This document shows positions 12,313 to 23,169 of a stretch of 64,000 nucleotides of DNA, piece after piece. The stretch spans positions 942,001 through 1,006,000 of the forward strand of contig NC_134889.1 in assembly GCF_041734735.1 (NCBI RefSeq), read 5' to 3'. This DNA comes from Babylonia areolata (taxonomy: Eukaryota > Mollusca > Gastropoda > Neogastropoda > Buccinidae). A program made the position numbers and the translations under genes. The number at the start of each line of letters is the position of its first letter. The first letter of the stretch is position 1. The notes under the pieces were generated by a model that was given only the letters and a program-made list of their open reading frames with translations, did not search any database and was not told the origin of the DNA.

Positions 12313-14331
12313 TCAATCAAGCAGACAGAAACAGCTCTGTTAAGGCCTTTGTGGTCAGCTGGGCTGTAAGTCAAATAAACATGAGTGAAAGCAGACAAGC
12401 GTACAGATACACATTACTGAAACACAAGATGAAGATGTATCAAGTGTACATGTGATGACAAATTGTCTCTTTCACTGGGTCCACAGACACACCATCAGTC
12501 CTGGTGATGACAAGTAATTATGATTATCATCCATGAGACGCCTGACCGCACTCGTTTTTCATTCTTCACATGGATCAGGTATCAACGATGATTACATATG
12601 TACATTCATTCCTACAAAGAAGAACAGACTGAAGCTTAGCACGATGGGCCATAAACAATTGTCAGATTCTTTTTATTCCCTGTACATATATGCATATTTT
12701 TAATCATAACCAAATTATTATCATGCTCACAGCTGACTACTCTTTGATTGTGGCTGTATTCAATGCAGAAGTGAAAATTAGATAATTTAAAAAAAAAAAA
12801 ATGTTTAAACAACCATGACTGTAAAGTTACCTTCTTTTTTTTTTTTTCCAATGATGACCTACACTTCTTTTATTTACACCATGTTCAGAGACTTTGTGAA
12901 GATGGTTTGAGAGTGATGGCCATCTCTGCACCCAGCTCTCAAAACTGTCCTCCTCAGGGTATGTCATCTGGACCTGCCGCCTTGTGGTGGGTTGTTTTCC
13001 CTGTGTCACACTTAGTGATAGTAACCTGCTGCATGCTTGGGGGTCTTTGCTGTACGTTATGCATCATTACATGCATGTAAAAAGATACACAGCATCAAGG
13101 TTAACACCTATACTTTAACTGAAATTAACAGCACTAAAACTAGTGAAAGTAATATTACTAATAATCAGAATAATCACTGACCTGGTTGTTTGAAAGCTAC
13201 ATCTGAGTCAGTCTTTTTTTCCTCAGCAACTTTCTTGCTCTCTGCCTCTCTCTCTTTCTTCGCCTTCTTTCCATCTTCATCACCAGCACTGTCTGCCTGG
13301 TCTTCCACCTCTTCATCGCTGCTCTTCGCTTTCTTCGCCTTCTTGGGGCTTTGAGGCTTTTTCTCTCCAGCGTCTTCTGATGTCACCTTCTCCTCAGACT
13401 TGTGACTTTCCTCTGGTTTGCTTTTCTTTGGGGGGGCGTGAGAATGACCATGACTGTGTCCATGCTCTCCGCTGCCTTCTTTGACAAAACGAACAAATTT
13501 TTCAACCATGAGAAAAGCCACTATGCCCCCCAGTACCCACAATCCTACACTCATATCATGAGGTTCGTGGGAGTGACCATGCGATTCATGGGAATGTCCG
13601 TGAGAATGGCTGTGATCCCCGTCATCCCCGTGGCTGTGTGGGGCGATGGCGTGGGGGATCAGGTGCAGAAAGGCGTCTCCCAGTAAACCCCCTGAAGCAA
13701 AGCTCAACAAAATCTTCAGCAGATTCCTCTGCTCGTCAGCCTTGTTGAGCGGAACGAAGTAGAGAATGAAGACGGGGGAGATGCTGATGAAGGCTGTGGA
13801 CCCTAGAGCTTTGAGCCACACCATCCAGTCAGGGCCGTTGCCTTTGGCCGGCAGGTGGCCGCGCTCAAACTGCTCAATGCCTTTCTTCGTCTCGCCTGGC
13901 TTGGTGTGCGAGTGACCGTGGGCATGGGCATGGCCGTGGAAATCGGAATCATGATCGTGCGTGTGCCCGTGGGCAGGGGGGTGCGCGTGACCGTGGGCCG
14001 GTCCGTGACCGTGAGCGTGCCCATGTTCGTGAGCGTGTCCGTGTCCGTGGTCATGAGCGTGCCCATGTTCGTGAGCGTGCCCGTGGTCATGAGCGTGTCC
14101 GTGGTCATGAGCGTGTCCATGTCCGTGGTCATGAGCGTGTCCGTGATGCGCGTCGTCTGCTGGAGCGTTGGCTTGTCGGCTGTACTTGAAAGAAGGCGGC
14201 TCTTCATGCGAGTGGTCGTGGTCATCGTGAGAATGGCCATGGCCTTGTAAAATGGCTGGCAGAAGGCATGCAGCAGTCACAAACAGCAGAATCTGCCAGC
14301 AGCGGCCGCGTCGATGTGTGGAAGCCGCCAT
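7024..14331 (-). CDS. SLC39A7: Zinc transporter ZIP7 (SLC39A7/Catsup family), complete, 3 coding exons
   Basis: Coding exons are 13182-14331, 8925-9121 and 7024-7275 (1,599 nt, 532 residues, TGA stop). Intron phases agree (1, then 0) and all sites are GT-AG. The family moves zinc out of the ER/Golgi lumen into the cytosol. Visible in order: a signal-peptide-like hydrophobic stretch at residues ~12-29; a His-rich luminal region at ~31-140; TM1 ~171-193; TM2 ~205-226 with [18 protein letters not shown]; a His loop; TM3 ~260-282; and a charged cytosolic loop with SSDEE, a CK2-like site as in vertebrate ZIP7. Next come HNFTDG (399-404) and HEIPHEIGD (428-436), the LIV-1 metal-site signatures, then [16 protein letters not shown] and a hydrophobic end at MMVLIAEYE. 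Human ZIP7 is 469 residues; the extra length here is mostly His repeats and the charged loop. Both introns are packed with minisatellites. The paralogue ZIP13 is less likely, given the close match over the last 150 residues. Confidence 0.96.
7276..7880. other. ZIP7 intron 2, proximal part with imperfect duplications
   Basis: AT-rich intron. A ~75-115-bp segment (CTTCA...AAGAAGGCAT...AAACGTGC...CTCATCCCTAATACAT) recurs two to three times between about 7460 and 7740, too diverged to call an array. Nothing coding. Confidence 0.6.
7881..8910. repeat. 40-bp minisatellite in ZIP7 intron 2, abutting exon 2 donor
   Basis: About 26 copies of an exact 40-bp period unit (ACACTTAGATACACATGGAT plus ATAGAATGCTAGAGAAACCT). 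Copies nearer the exon are more varied (AAATATAAGGCCTG, AAACAGAAGGCCAG). The array stops 14 bases before exon 2 (8925). Confidence 0.97.
8925..9121 (-). CDS. SLC39A7: ZIP7 coding exon 2
   Basis: This 197-nt exon (phase 1 to phase 0) encodes [21 protein letters not shown] through HEIPHEIGD to CTKKQ, that is TM4 and TM5 with the zinc-binding residues. Human ZIP7 has the closely similar [20 protein letters not shown]. The acceptor was placed at GTCAG|ACATGAAG because only this choice keeps the frame from exon 1 and recreates the Asp seen in the family. A 40-bp array ends 14 bases from its donor, and a 47-bp array starts at its acceptor. Confidence 0.95.
9122..11392. repeat. 47-bp minisatellite spanning the ZIP7 exon 2 splice acceptor
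   Basis: About 48 copies of a 47-bp unit, with some 42-43-bp variants. On the plus strand each unit includes CAACCTTCATGTCTGACC, which is the first 12 bases of exon 2 plus its AG acceptor and upstream intron. The exon itself supplies the first copy. The open frames of about 60-90 codons here arise because three units total 141 bases. Confidence 0.97.
11393..12335. repeat. AT-rich minisatellite (CAGACAGATACAGCCCTGAT + TATATA), split by a SINE
   Basis: Roughly nine units of variable length pairing AAGCAGACAGATACAGCCCT with (TA)n and CAATCAATC. The SINE at 11589-11939 sits inside it, so the array, or its seed, predates that insertion. Confidence 0.85.
11589..11939 (-). mobile_element. tRNA-derived SINE, older copy
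   Basis: On the minus strand it starts GACGGGCACAATAGCCAAGT (A box), has a B box GGTTTGAATCTC, then a body (CGCCTGGTGGG..., CTGTAATCCATGTCAACGTT, ATGGAGTATGGCTGCCTGCA) and a GAAGGAGAAG tail. It shares most of its length with the copy at 60861-61224 but is more diverged and has a ~20-base gap. Flanking ATCAAT repeats are weak target-site candidates because the host array contains the same motif. Confidence 0.88.
12336..13181. other. ZIP7 intron 1, unique part
   Basis: No gene or array was seen. A minus-strand AATAAA near 12868-12873, followed about 30 bases later by an A run (12837-12848), could be a premature poly(A) site or the 3' end of an old retro-insertion. Neither is shown. Confidence 0.45.
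13182..14331 (-). CDS. SLC39A7: ZIP7 coding exon 1
   Basis: It holds residues 1-383 plus the first base of the next codon (phase 1 donor, CAG|GTCAG). The ATG at 14329-14331 was chosen because it has A at -3 and G at +4 and opens directly into a basic-hydrophobic signal peptide ([17 protein letters not shown]). The frame stays open upstream to about 14787, but that extension runs through promoter-like sequence and a CA microsatellite. The exon encodes the signal peptide, the HxH-rich luminal region, TM1-TM3 and the Lys/Glu-rich loop. The plus strand shows long open frames here only because GTG/ATG-rich complements of His codons lack stops. Confidence 0.95.
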
Positions 14332-14480
14332 GTTGTCATAGGAAGTGTACGTGTCGAGTTGGCGGCGCTGCACCGGAAGTAAATATTGACACGCAGACGA
14401 GGTCAGACGTCGTCTGCAAGATAAAATGTCGAGGAAAACTGGCAATGCTTGCGGCCTCCACAAGCATGCAAACTTGAGGA
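14329..14480 (-). promoter_or_regulatory. ZIP7 promoter / 5' UTR region, CpG-rich
   Basis: The 150 bases upstream of the ATG are CpG-rich, unlike the flanking AT-rich DNA. They contain an ETS/GABP-type core (CCGGAAGT on the plus strand, 14373-14380). The start codon lies in ACAACATGGCGGC, which resembles a YY1 site. A near-palindromic CAGACGTCGTCTG lies near 14406. There is no clear TATA box. This fits a housekeeping promoter with a short 5' UTR. The motif calls are by eye and the transcription start is inferred. Confidence 0.55.
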
Positions 14481-14750
14481 AAATACTTAAAAAATTAGCC
14501 ATAGGAAAAGAAAAAACTGTATGTTGATTAGCATGGTTATGGCAGAGATTATTAGGCGTACGCGCGCTTGCACAAACACACACACACACGTGTGCGCGCG
14601 GGTAAACACACAGTGGAACTACGTGAAAGCATTCGTCCTTGAAATCGTGATGTGTTGTTGTCGGTCTTAGTTTAACGTCTGTATACTTGCATGATTTTAG
14701 CCAATTAACATTATTATGATAATGAAAACAATTGTACAGCGCAGTTATTA

Positions 14751-14790
<40 letters not shown>

Positions 14791-14912
14791 TTTACTTACT
14801 CACATCCGTAAACAGTGACTTTTCCATTCCTTGATTTTTTTCTCCACCTCTGTCTGATATCAATAAAAGTGAATGCACACATCTATGCCTGCACAATATA
14901 GTGGTAGATACA

Positions 14913-14950
<38 letters not shown>

Positions 14951-15619
14951 GAATGTTAACATAAAAAAACATGGACAAGTGTTCAGGCAGTGAAAGACCA
15001 ATAGTGGCACCGAAACTGACAGAACCCGGCCATGTGATTCTTTTTTTTTTTCTTTTCATTTTCTTTAAAAAAAAAAAAAAAATTATTTATTTTAGTTAGA
15101 GAACTTCACATTTGATTCTCGGAGAGTATGCAACGAGTTGTATGCGAAGAGAGATGTCAAATAAATGACATTGTATACCTTTTGCTAAAATGAGCAAGTT
15201 AACGGCCAGCCACTGTGATTTAACTGCCCAGGAACTGTTGAGCAGTTGACTTTCCTGGAGATCCATCATCACCAGGGAAAGATCCAAACCAGAAATCCTC
15301 TCACGGCTAGCACATGGGGATTTGGGTAAGGTAACTTCCTTTGTAATACTAAAAACCCATCAGAAGTTGATATCATCTTTGACGCAGAGGCATTTGTACC
15401 AGAAATAATTGTAATCACATTGTCACTACAGCTGCTGCTGCTTCTTCCTCCTTCAGTTGTGTTTATCATGACTGGTGCTGTCATGACTGGTAGAGTATTT
15501 GTATTTGTAGTTCTTTTTATCACAACAGATTTCTCTGTGTGTCATTGACACTCTGCACACAGTCACTGAACTGTATCCGCACAGAGCCTGAGGTGTGAGT
15601 GCATGTCACTGGATCATGT
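14481..15619. other. Intergenic, with CA microsatellites and a SINE tail fragment
   Basis: AC repeats lie at about 14754-14788 and 14920-14946, and poly-T/poly-A runs at 15040-15080. A ~30-base match (TCACAACAGATTTCTCTGTG) near 15517-15540, next to TTGTA-like repeats, is shared with 41490-41515 and looks like a fragment of a SINE family. Nothing coding was seen. Confidence 0.55.
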
Positions 15620-17600
15620 GTTACGTCATGGTTCACCACAATGGATACACACTGTCACTGGTTCATGTGTTACGTCATGATTCACCACAATGGATACACA
15701 CTGTCACTGGTTCATGTGTTACGTCATGATTCACCACAATGGATACACACTGTCACTGGTTCATGTGTTACGTCATGATTCACCACAATGGATACACACT
15801 GTCACTGGTTCATGTGTTACGTCATGATTCACCACAATGGATACACTGTCACTGGTTCATGTGTTATGTCATGATTCACCACAATGGATACACACTGTCA
15901 CTGGTTCATGTGTTACGTCATGGTTCACCACAATGGATACACACTGTCACTGGTTCATGTGTTACGTCATGGTTCACCACAATGGATACACACTGTCACT
16001 GGTTCATGTGTTATGTCATGATTCACCACAATGGATACACTGTCACTGGTTCATGTGTTACGTCATGGTTCACCACAATGGATACACACTGTCACTGGTT
16101 CATGTGTTACGTCATGGTTCACCACAATGGATACACACTGTCACTGGTTCATGTGTTACGTCATGGTTCACCACAATGGATACACACTGTCACTGGTTCA
16201 TGTGTTATGTCATGATTCACCACAATGGATACACTGTCACTGGTTCATGTGTTACGTCATGGTTCACCACAATGGATACACACTGTCACTGGTTCATGTG
16301 TTACGTCATGATTCACCACAATGGATACACTGTCACTGGTTCATGTGTTACGTCATGGTTCACCACAATGGATACACACTGTCACTGGTTCATGTGTTAC
16401 GTCATGATTCACCACAATGGATACACTGTCACTGGTTCATGTGTTACGTCATGGTTCACCACAATGGATACACACTGTCACTGGTTCATGTGTTACGTCA
16501 TGATTCACCACAATGGATACACTGTCACTGGTTCATGTGTTACGTCATGGTTCACCACAATGGATACACACTGTCACTGGTTCATGTGTTACGTCATGAT
16601 TCACCACAATGGATACACTGTCACTGGTTCATGTGTTACGTCATGATTCACCACAATGGATACACACTGTCACTGGTTCATGTGTTACGTCACGATTCAC
16701 CACAATGGATACACTGTCACTGGTTCATGTGTTACGTCACGATTCACCACAATGGATACACACTGTCACTGGTTCATGTGTTACGTCATGATTCACCACA
16801 ATGGATACACTGTCACTGGTTCATGTGTTACGTCACGATTCACCACAATGGATACACTGTCACTGGTTCATGTGTTACGTCACGATTCACCACAATGGAT
16901 ACACTGTCACTGGTTCATGTGTTACGTCACGATTCACCACAATGGATACACTGTCACTGGTTCATGTGTTACGTCACGATTCACCACAATGGATACACAC
17001 TGTCACTGGTTCATGTGTTACGTCACGATTCACCACAATGGATACACACTGTCACTGGTTCATGTGTTACGTCACGATTCACCACAATGGATACACACTG
17101 TCACTGGTTCATGTGTTACGTCACGATTCACCACAATGGATACACACTGTCACTGGTTCATGTGTTACGTCACGATTCACCACAATGGATACACACTGTC
17201 ACTGGTTCATGTGTTACGTCACGATTCACCACAATGGATACACACTGTCACTGGTTCATGTGTTACGTCACGATTCACCACAATGGATACACACTGTCAC
17301 TGGTTCATGTGTTACGTCACGATACACCGTCACTGGTTCATGTGTTACGTCACGATTCACCACAATGGATACACTGTCACTGGTTCATGTGTTAAGTCAT
17401 GATTCACCACAATGGATCCACTGTCACTGGTTCATGTGTTATGTCACGATTCACCACAGTGGATACACTGTCACTGGTTCATGTATTAGGTCACGATTCA
17501 CCACAATGGATACACACTGTCACTGGTTCATGTGTTACATCACGATTCACCACAATGGATACACACTGTGACTGGTTCATGTGTTACGTCATGATTCACC
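15620..17600. repeat. 47/49-bp minisatellite upstream of ZIP7, each unit with TTACGTCA
   Basis: About 41 copies of ATTCACCACAATGGATACAC(AC) plus TGTCACTGGTTCATGTGTTA plus CGTCATG. Unit length is 47 or 49 depending on one AC pair. Units up to about 16680 read ACGTCATG and later ones mostly ACGTCACG. No unit has a stop in the forward frames, which gives spurious open frames up to 454 codons. Confidence 0.97.
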
Positions 17601-17689
17601 CAGCATTCAGGCGTCCATCCATCTGGGGACAAACAATGGATACACTCTGTCACATGTGAAACAGTATGTGCATGTGTGTGTGTATGTGT

Positions 17690-18655
17690 CCTGTGGACAT
17701 GGAGTGGGATTTGTTACACATTTTGACGTTAACTATGTGCATGGTGTGGTGATTTGTTACACATGTTTGATGTTAACTATGTGCATGGTGTGGTGATTTG
17801 TTACACATTTTGACGTTAACTATGTGCATGGTGTGGTGATTTGTTATACATGTTTGACGTTAACTATGTGTATGGTGTGGTGATTTGTTACACATGTTTG
17901 ACGTTAACTATGTGCATGGTGTGGTGATTTGTTACACATTTTGATGTTAACTATGTGCATGGTGTGGTGATTTGTTACACATGTTTGACGTTAACTATGT
18001 GCATGGTGTGGTGATTTGTTACACATGTTTGACGTTAACTATGTGCATGGTGTGGTGATTTGTTACACATTTTGATGTTAACTATGTGTATGGTGTGGTG
18101 ATTTGTTACACATGTTTGACGTTAACTATGTGCATGGTGTGGTGATTTGCTACACATGTTTGATGTTAACTATGTGCATGGTGTGGTGATTTGTTACACA
18201 TTTTGATGTTAACTATGTGCATGGTGTGGTGATTTGTTACACATTTTGATGTTAACTATGTGTATGGTGTGGTGATTTGTTACACATTTTGACGTTAACT
18301 ATGTGTATGGTGTGGTGATTTGTTACACATTTTGATGTTAACTATGTGCATGGCGTGGTGATTTGTTACACATGTTTGACGTTAACTATGTGCATGGTGT
18401 GGTGATTTGTTATACATGTTTGACGTTAACTATGTGCATGGTGTGGTGATTTGTTACACATGTTTGATGTTAACTATGTGCATGGTGTGGTGATTTGTTA
18501 CACATTTTGACGTTAACTATGTGCATGGTGTGGTGATTTGTTACACATTTTGATGTTAACTATGTGCATGGTGTGGTGATTTGTTACACATGTTTGACGT
18601 TAACTATGTGCATGGTGTGGTGATTTGTTATACATGTTTGGCGTTAGATATGTGC
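17690..18655. repeat. 43-44-bp minisatellite
   Basis: About 22 copies of GTTAACTATGTGCATGGTGT plus GGTGATTTGTTACACA(TGT/TTT)TGAC, with two length classes and C/T variants. Confidence 0.96.
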
Positions 18656-19657
18656 ATGTTATTTTTAATTTTTAACATTTTCCTTAATATGTTGCAAACT
18701 TTTCTCCCTTGAACAGAATAGCAGTTTGATCCACACACCCATCAACACACTTTCAGATCATACACAAAATTTTTTTTCAATCAAGAAAAGTAGGATTATT
18801 TCAAGTTTCATTTATTATCAACATCTGGAGACAACTATTATATGATTTCAAATACATTTCTGTACACCTGTGTAAGAAATTGACAAACACCATGTTACAG
18901 TTGTGTATAAAAAATAGATTTTAACCCATCATGTTCATTCATTGAATGAGGACAAATCAAACACCTTGGACAGCTTTGTCAGACGACCTATGAACTCCAG
19001 TACAGTCAGCAATAAAAAGGCATAAAAATGGTCTTCCAGATAAGAAGGCAGGCATGCTAAAACTATTCCAACACAATTTTCTTATTAGATACAATTTTCT
19101 GATGGGAAAAGTACTCATCAGGGTGTGAGTAACAACCTCTCACTCACTGTTTGATGGAGAGTAATGTTCATTCGCTTTTGACCCTTCCACGTCTCTCCAC
19201 TGAAAGGACACAGTATGGACAGTGTTAAAACAATGCAACTTTTCACATGTTAACAGAAAGCTGCGAAAGTATGTATGTGAATGCATGCATGAGTGTGTGA
19301 ATGTGTAGTGTTTGTAGGCTCATGTGTGTGTAAGAGAGAGTGTGACAGAGAATGTAAAAGTTGAGTATCTTATATACTATTTGTAATTTATAGAAGTGCC
19401 TAAGTCTATGTGCAAAAGAGAGAGAGAGATCTACTTCATATCAGCTGGCTGCCAAAAACAAGATGGATTAACTTCACCAAGTTGGAATGTAAGCGGTACC
19501 ATTTATATTTATTCACTCATTGTTTTGTTTTTCATCGGCACTCGTTGATTTAAAAAAGTGGAGACAAAAAAGCTGTAATGAGACAACTTCCAAACCCTTC
19601 CAGCACAATTGTTCAGACTGACACGCATGATACAGATAAAGGCCATAGACATACAGT
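18656..19657. other. Unique intergenic sequence
   Basis: AT-rich, with no recognisable exon. There are minus-strand AATAAA hexamers near 18813 and 19508 (possible distal CEP350 ends, unlikely at this distance) and a GA run near 19420. I see nothing else. Confidence 0.5.
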
Positions 19658-21215
19658 ATGTACACCACATCATCCACACACTGTGGCAAGGAGATCACCA
19701 TTCACCACATCATCCACACACTGTGGCAAGGAGATCACCATTCACCACATCATCCACACACTGTGGCAAGGAGATCACCACATCATCCACACACTGTGGC
19801 AAGGAGATCACCATTCACCACATCATCCACACACTGTGGCAAGGAGATCACCATTCACCACAACACCATCCACACACTGTGGCAAGGAGATCACCATTCA
19901 CCACATCATCCACACACTGTGGCAAGGAGATCACCATTCACCACATCATCCACACACTGTGGCAAGGAGATCACCATTCACCACATCATCCACACACTGT
20001 GGCAAGGAGATCACCATTCACCACATCATCCACACACTGTGGCAAGGAGATCACCATTCACCACATCATCCACACACTGTGGCAAGGAGATCACCATTCA
20101 CCACACCATCATCCACACACTGTGGCAAGGAGATCACCATTCACCACATCATCCACACACTGTGGCAAGGAGATCACCATTCACCACATCATCCACACAC
20201 TGTGGCAAGGAGATCACCATTCACCACATCATCCACACACTGTGGCAAGGAGATCACCATTCACCACATCATCCACACACTGTGGCAAGGAGATCACCAT
20301 TCACCACATCATCCACACACTGTGGCAAGGAGATCACCATTCACCACACCATCATCCACACACTGTGGCAAGGAGATCACCATTCACCACCATCATCCAC
20401 ACACTGTGGCAAGGAGATCACCATTCACCACATCATCCACACACTGTGGCAAGGAGATCACCATTCACCACACCATCATCCACACACTGTGGCAAGGAGA
20501 TCACCATTCACCACAACATCCACACACTGTGACAAGGAGATCACCATTCACCACACCATCATCCACACACTGTGGCAAGGAGATCACCATTCACCACACC
20601 ATCATCCACACACTGTGGCAAGGAGATCACCATTCACCACACCATCATCCACACACTGTGGCAAGGAGATCACCATTCACCACATCATCCACACACTGTG
20701 GCAAGGAGATCACCATTCACCACACCATCATCCACACACTGTGGCAAGGAGATCACCATTCACCACACCATCATCCACACACTGTGGCAAGGAGATCACC
20801 ATTCACCACACCATCATCCACACACTGTGGCAAGGAGATCACCATTCACCACACCATCATCCACACACTGTGGCAAGGAGATCACCATTCACCACAACAT
20901 CCACACACTGTGCAAGGAGATCACCATTCACCACACCATCAACAACTTCAGCACCACACACTTCACGGCAAGGAGATCACCATTCACCACACATCATCCA
21001 CACACTGTGGCAAGGAGATCACCATTCACACACATCATCCACACACTGTGGCAAGGAGATCACCATTCACCACATCATCCACACACTGTGGCAAGGAATC
21101 ACCATTCACCACACATCCACACACTGTGGCAAGAGATCACCATTCACCCACATCATCCACACACTGTGCAAGAGAATCACCATCACACACCGATCCATCC
21201 ACACACTACATGAGG
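19658..21215. repeat. 40/43-bp minisatellite
   Basis: About 38 copies of CCACACACTGTGGCAAGGAG plus ATCACCATTCACCACATCAT, with 43-bp variants (CCACACCATCAT) becoming dominant after ~20340 and degenerate units after ~20930. The unit has no stop in any forward frame and is not a multiple of three, so three overlapping frames of 300-550 codons appear. None is taken as a gene. Confidence 0.97.
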
Positions 21216-21931
21216 CTAACCTTCTGAGGAGCACATGGCTATGAGACAGACTGCTGTTGACATCAAGCCTGTACATGTCAATATGTCGCAATATTGTAGC
21301 ACATCATACAGCGATAACACATCAAGGTCACAGTATCTGGCACCCAGTCCAGAACGGGACATGGACGGAATGGATGGACTGTCTTTGGCAGCTTGGTTCC
21401 ACTAGTGCTAACTAACCATTCACATCTTCCAAGCAGTCACACACTCACACTTCATCTTCTTCTCTCATTCCCACATTCCCAGGCTACACACTGATCACCG
21501 AAGCTTATGAGATAGTCATTCACTAATAACATATTCATTCAAAGCGGTGGATGAATAATATTAGGATGAAATGGATTACGCTGGATTTCCATTACAAAAC
21601 AAACAGAGCAGAGTGATAGAGTGGTGGCATCAGAGAGTTTGAGGCACTGAGAGAGTTCTGTCTCCAGAAACTACATGACGCTGATATATCCAAAATCAAA
21701 TATATGACAAATAAATTTGTTTACATGATTGTTATCATCAAGTTGATAAAAAAAAGAGAAGAAAACAGAGCACAGACAGTGAGAGTGAAGACGGCCACTG
21801 CAGCCCTTCAAGCACGTCAGCTCCACCAAGAGCCATCACTCTCCCTGCATGCTATACACCATTACTGCCCCTGTTCCGCCTCCGATGAAGGGATTTATGC
21901 CCCTTTGTCTGCCTCACATGATGGACACTCT

Positions 21932-21968
<37 letters not shown>

Positions 21969-22304
21969 TGAAGACAAAAGCAGGTTAAAGTTCCCATCCA
22001 TCTGGGCATGTTGATCAGCAGACAATGTTGTGACAGAACCTCAAGGCGGTCCCAAGAACAAGTGATATCAAATGCCTGCGTAGTATCCACCAGGGTTGAT
22101 GTGACTCACACTTCTCTCTCTCAATGCCAACCTCCGTCACAGCACGGACTGACCCCTGTCCACTGACGCTGACCCCTGTCCACTGACGCTGACCTCTGTC
22201 TCCTCCACAGGCCCACCAGACACTGTGCTGTGCTGTGTGGGAAGTCATTCTCCAGTCACAAACCACACACATCATACACCACTATCTCCCCTCTAGTCAA
22301 CTTG
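21216..22304. other. Unique intergenic sequence
   Basis: No gene was seen. It contains a GT microsatellite (about 21938-21967) and two copies of CTGACCCCTGTCCACTGACG near 22150. Confidence 0.5.
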
Positions 22305-22655
22305 CAAAAGATGTGGCAAAATGTATACCAAAACTAGGAGCGGTCTTTGTTAACACAATATTGGGTCAGAGATGTGGCAAAATGTATACCAAAACTAGGA
22401 GCGGCCTTTGTTAACACAATATAGGGTCAGAGACGTGGCAAAACAAATCAAAATTAGGAGTGTCTCCATTAACACAATATAGGGTCAGAGACGTGGCAAA
22501 ATAAATCCAAACTAGGAGTGTCTCCGTTAACACAATATAGGGTCAGAGACGTGGCAAAATAAATCCAAACTAGGAGTGTCTCCGTTAACACAATATAGGG
22601 TCAGAGACGTGGCAAAATAAATCCAAACTAGGAGCGTCTCCACCAACACAATGGG
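22305..22655. repeat. ~57-60-bp minisatellite, about 6 copies
   Basis: Units contain GACGTGGCAAAATAAATCC, AACTAGGAGTGTCTCCGTTA and ACACAATATAGGGTCAGA. The first two copies differ (ATGTATACCAAAAC). Confidence 0.9.
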
Positions 22656-22964
22656 GAGCAGTGGGAGGAACACAAACAAACAAAACCAAAGTATCTTGAT
22701 GATAGAAAGTATGATGCTGTACAACAAAAATTAGTGAAGATTATAATCAAAGATAAAAGTACTGATTATTGTTTATGAGTGATCAGGCTATGACTACCAG
22801 AATTTATGGATATATAAAATGATGGATATTACTTTCACTTTGCAATAAATAGCCAGGTATGTACAAAAACTCTGTGGAAAACAGGGGCAAGCCAGTGTGA
22901 GGTAAGAGGCGAGGATGAAGCCATGAGGAACAAGGCCACTTCAGTGTGTCTCCCACATCACAGC

Positions 22965-23098
22965 CATGTGTGTACAGTGTGTACAGTGTGTGCAGTGTGT
23001 ACAGTGTGTACAGTGTGTAGTGTGTACAGTGTGTGTGTACAGTGTGTACAGTGTGTGCAGTGTGTGCAGTGTGTACAGTGTGTAGTGTGTACAGTGCC
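22965..23098. repeat. GTGTACAGT microsatellite
   Basis: A run of 9-10-bp GTGTACAGT/GTGTGCAGT units. Confidence 0.9.
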
Positions 23099-23169
23099 AC
23101 CCAGTCATCTACAATGTCCCTGCTTCAAGCCCCACATTTCAACATGACCATCATGGTTATCAACCATCA

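Noticed and set aside
12837-12873. Processed retrocopy 3' end in ZIP7 intron 1 (AATAAA plus A run)
   Set aside because: No coding similarity upstream and no clear target duplication; it could be chance in AT-rich DNA.
13855-14250. 131-codon plus-strand frame rich in Val/Met/Ser
   Set aside because: It is the exact antisense of the ZIP7 His-rich exon.
16031-17402. 454-codon frame with a HWFMCYVMIHHNGYT periodic peptide
   Set aside because: Mixed 47- and 49-base units read in every frame without stops; it is an array artefact.
19658-21227. Open frames of 300-550 codons (His/Thr/Arg-rich) on the plus strand
   Set aside because: The 40-bp unit lacks stops in all three forward frames and its length is not a multiple of three, so each frame cycles through all readings. 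The protein-like length is an artefact of the repeat.
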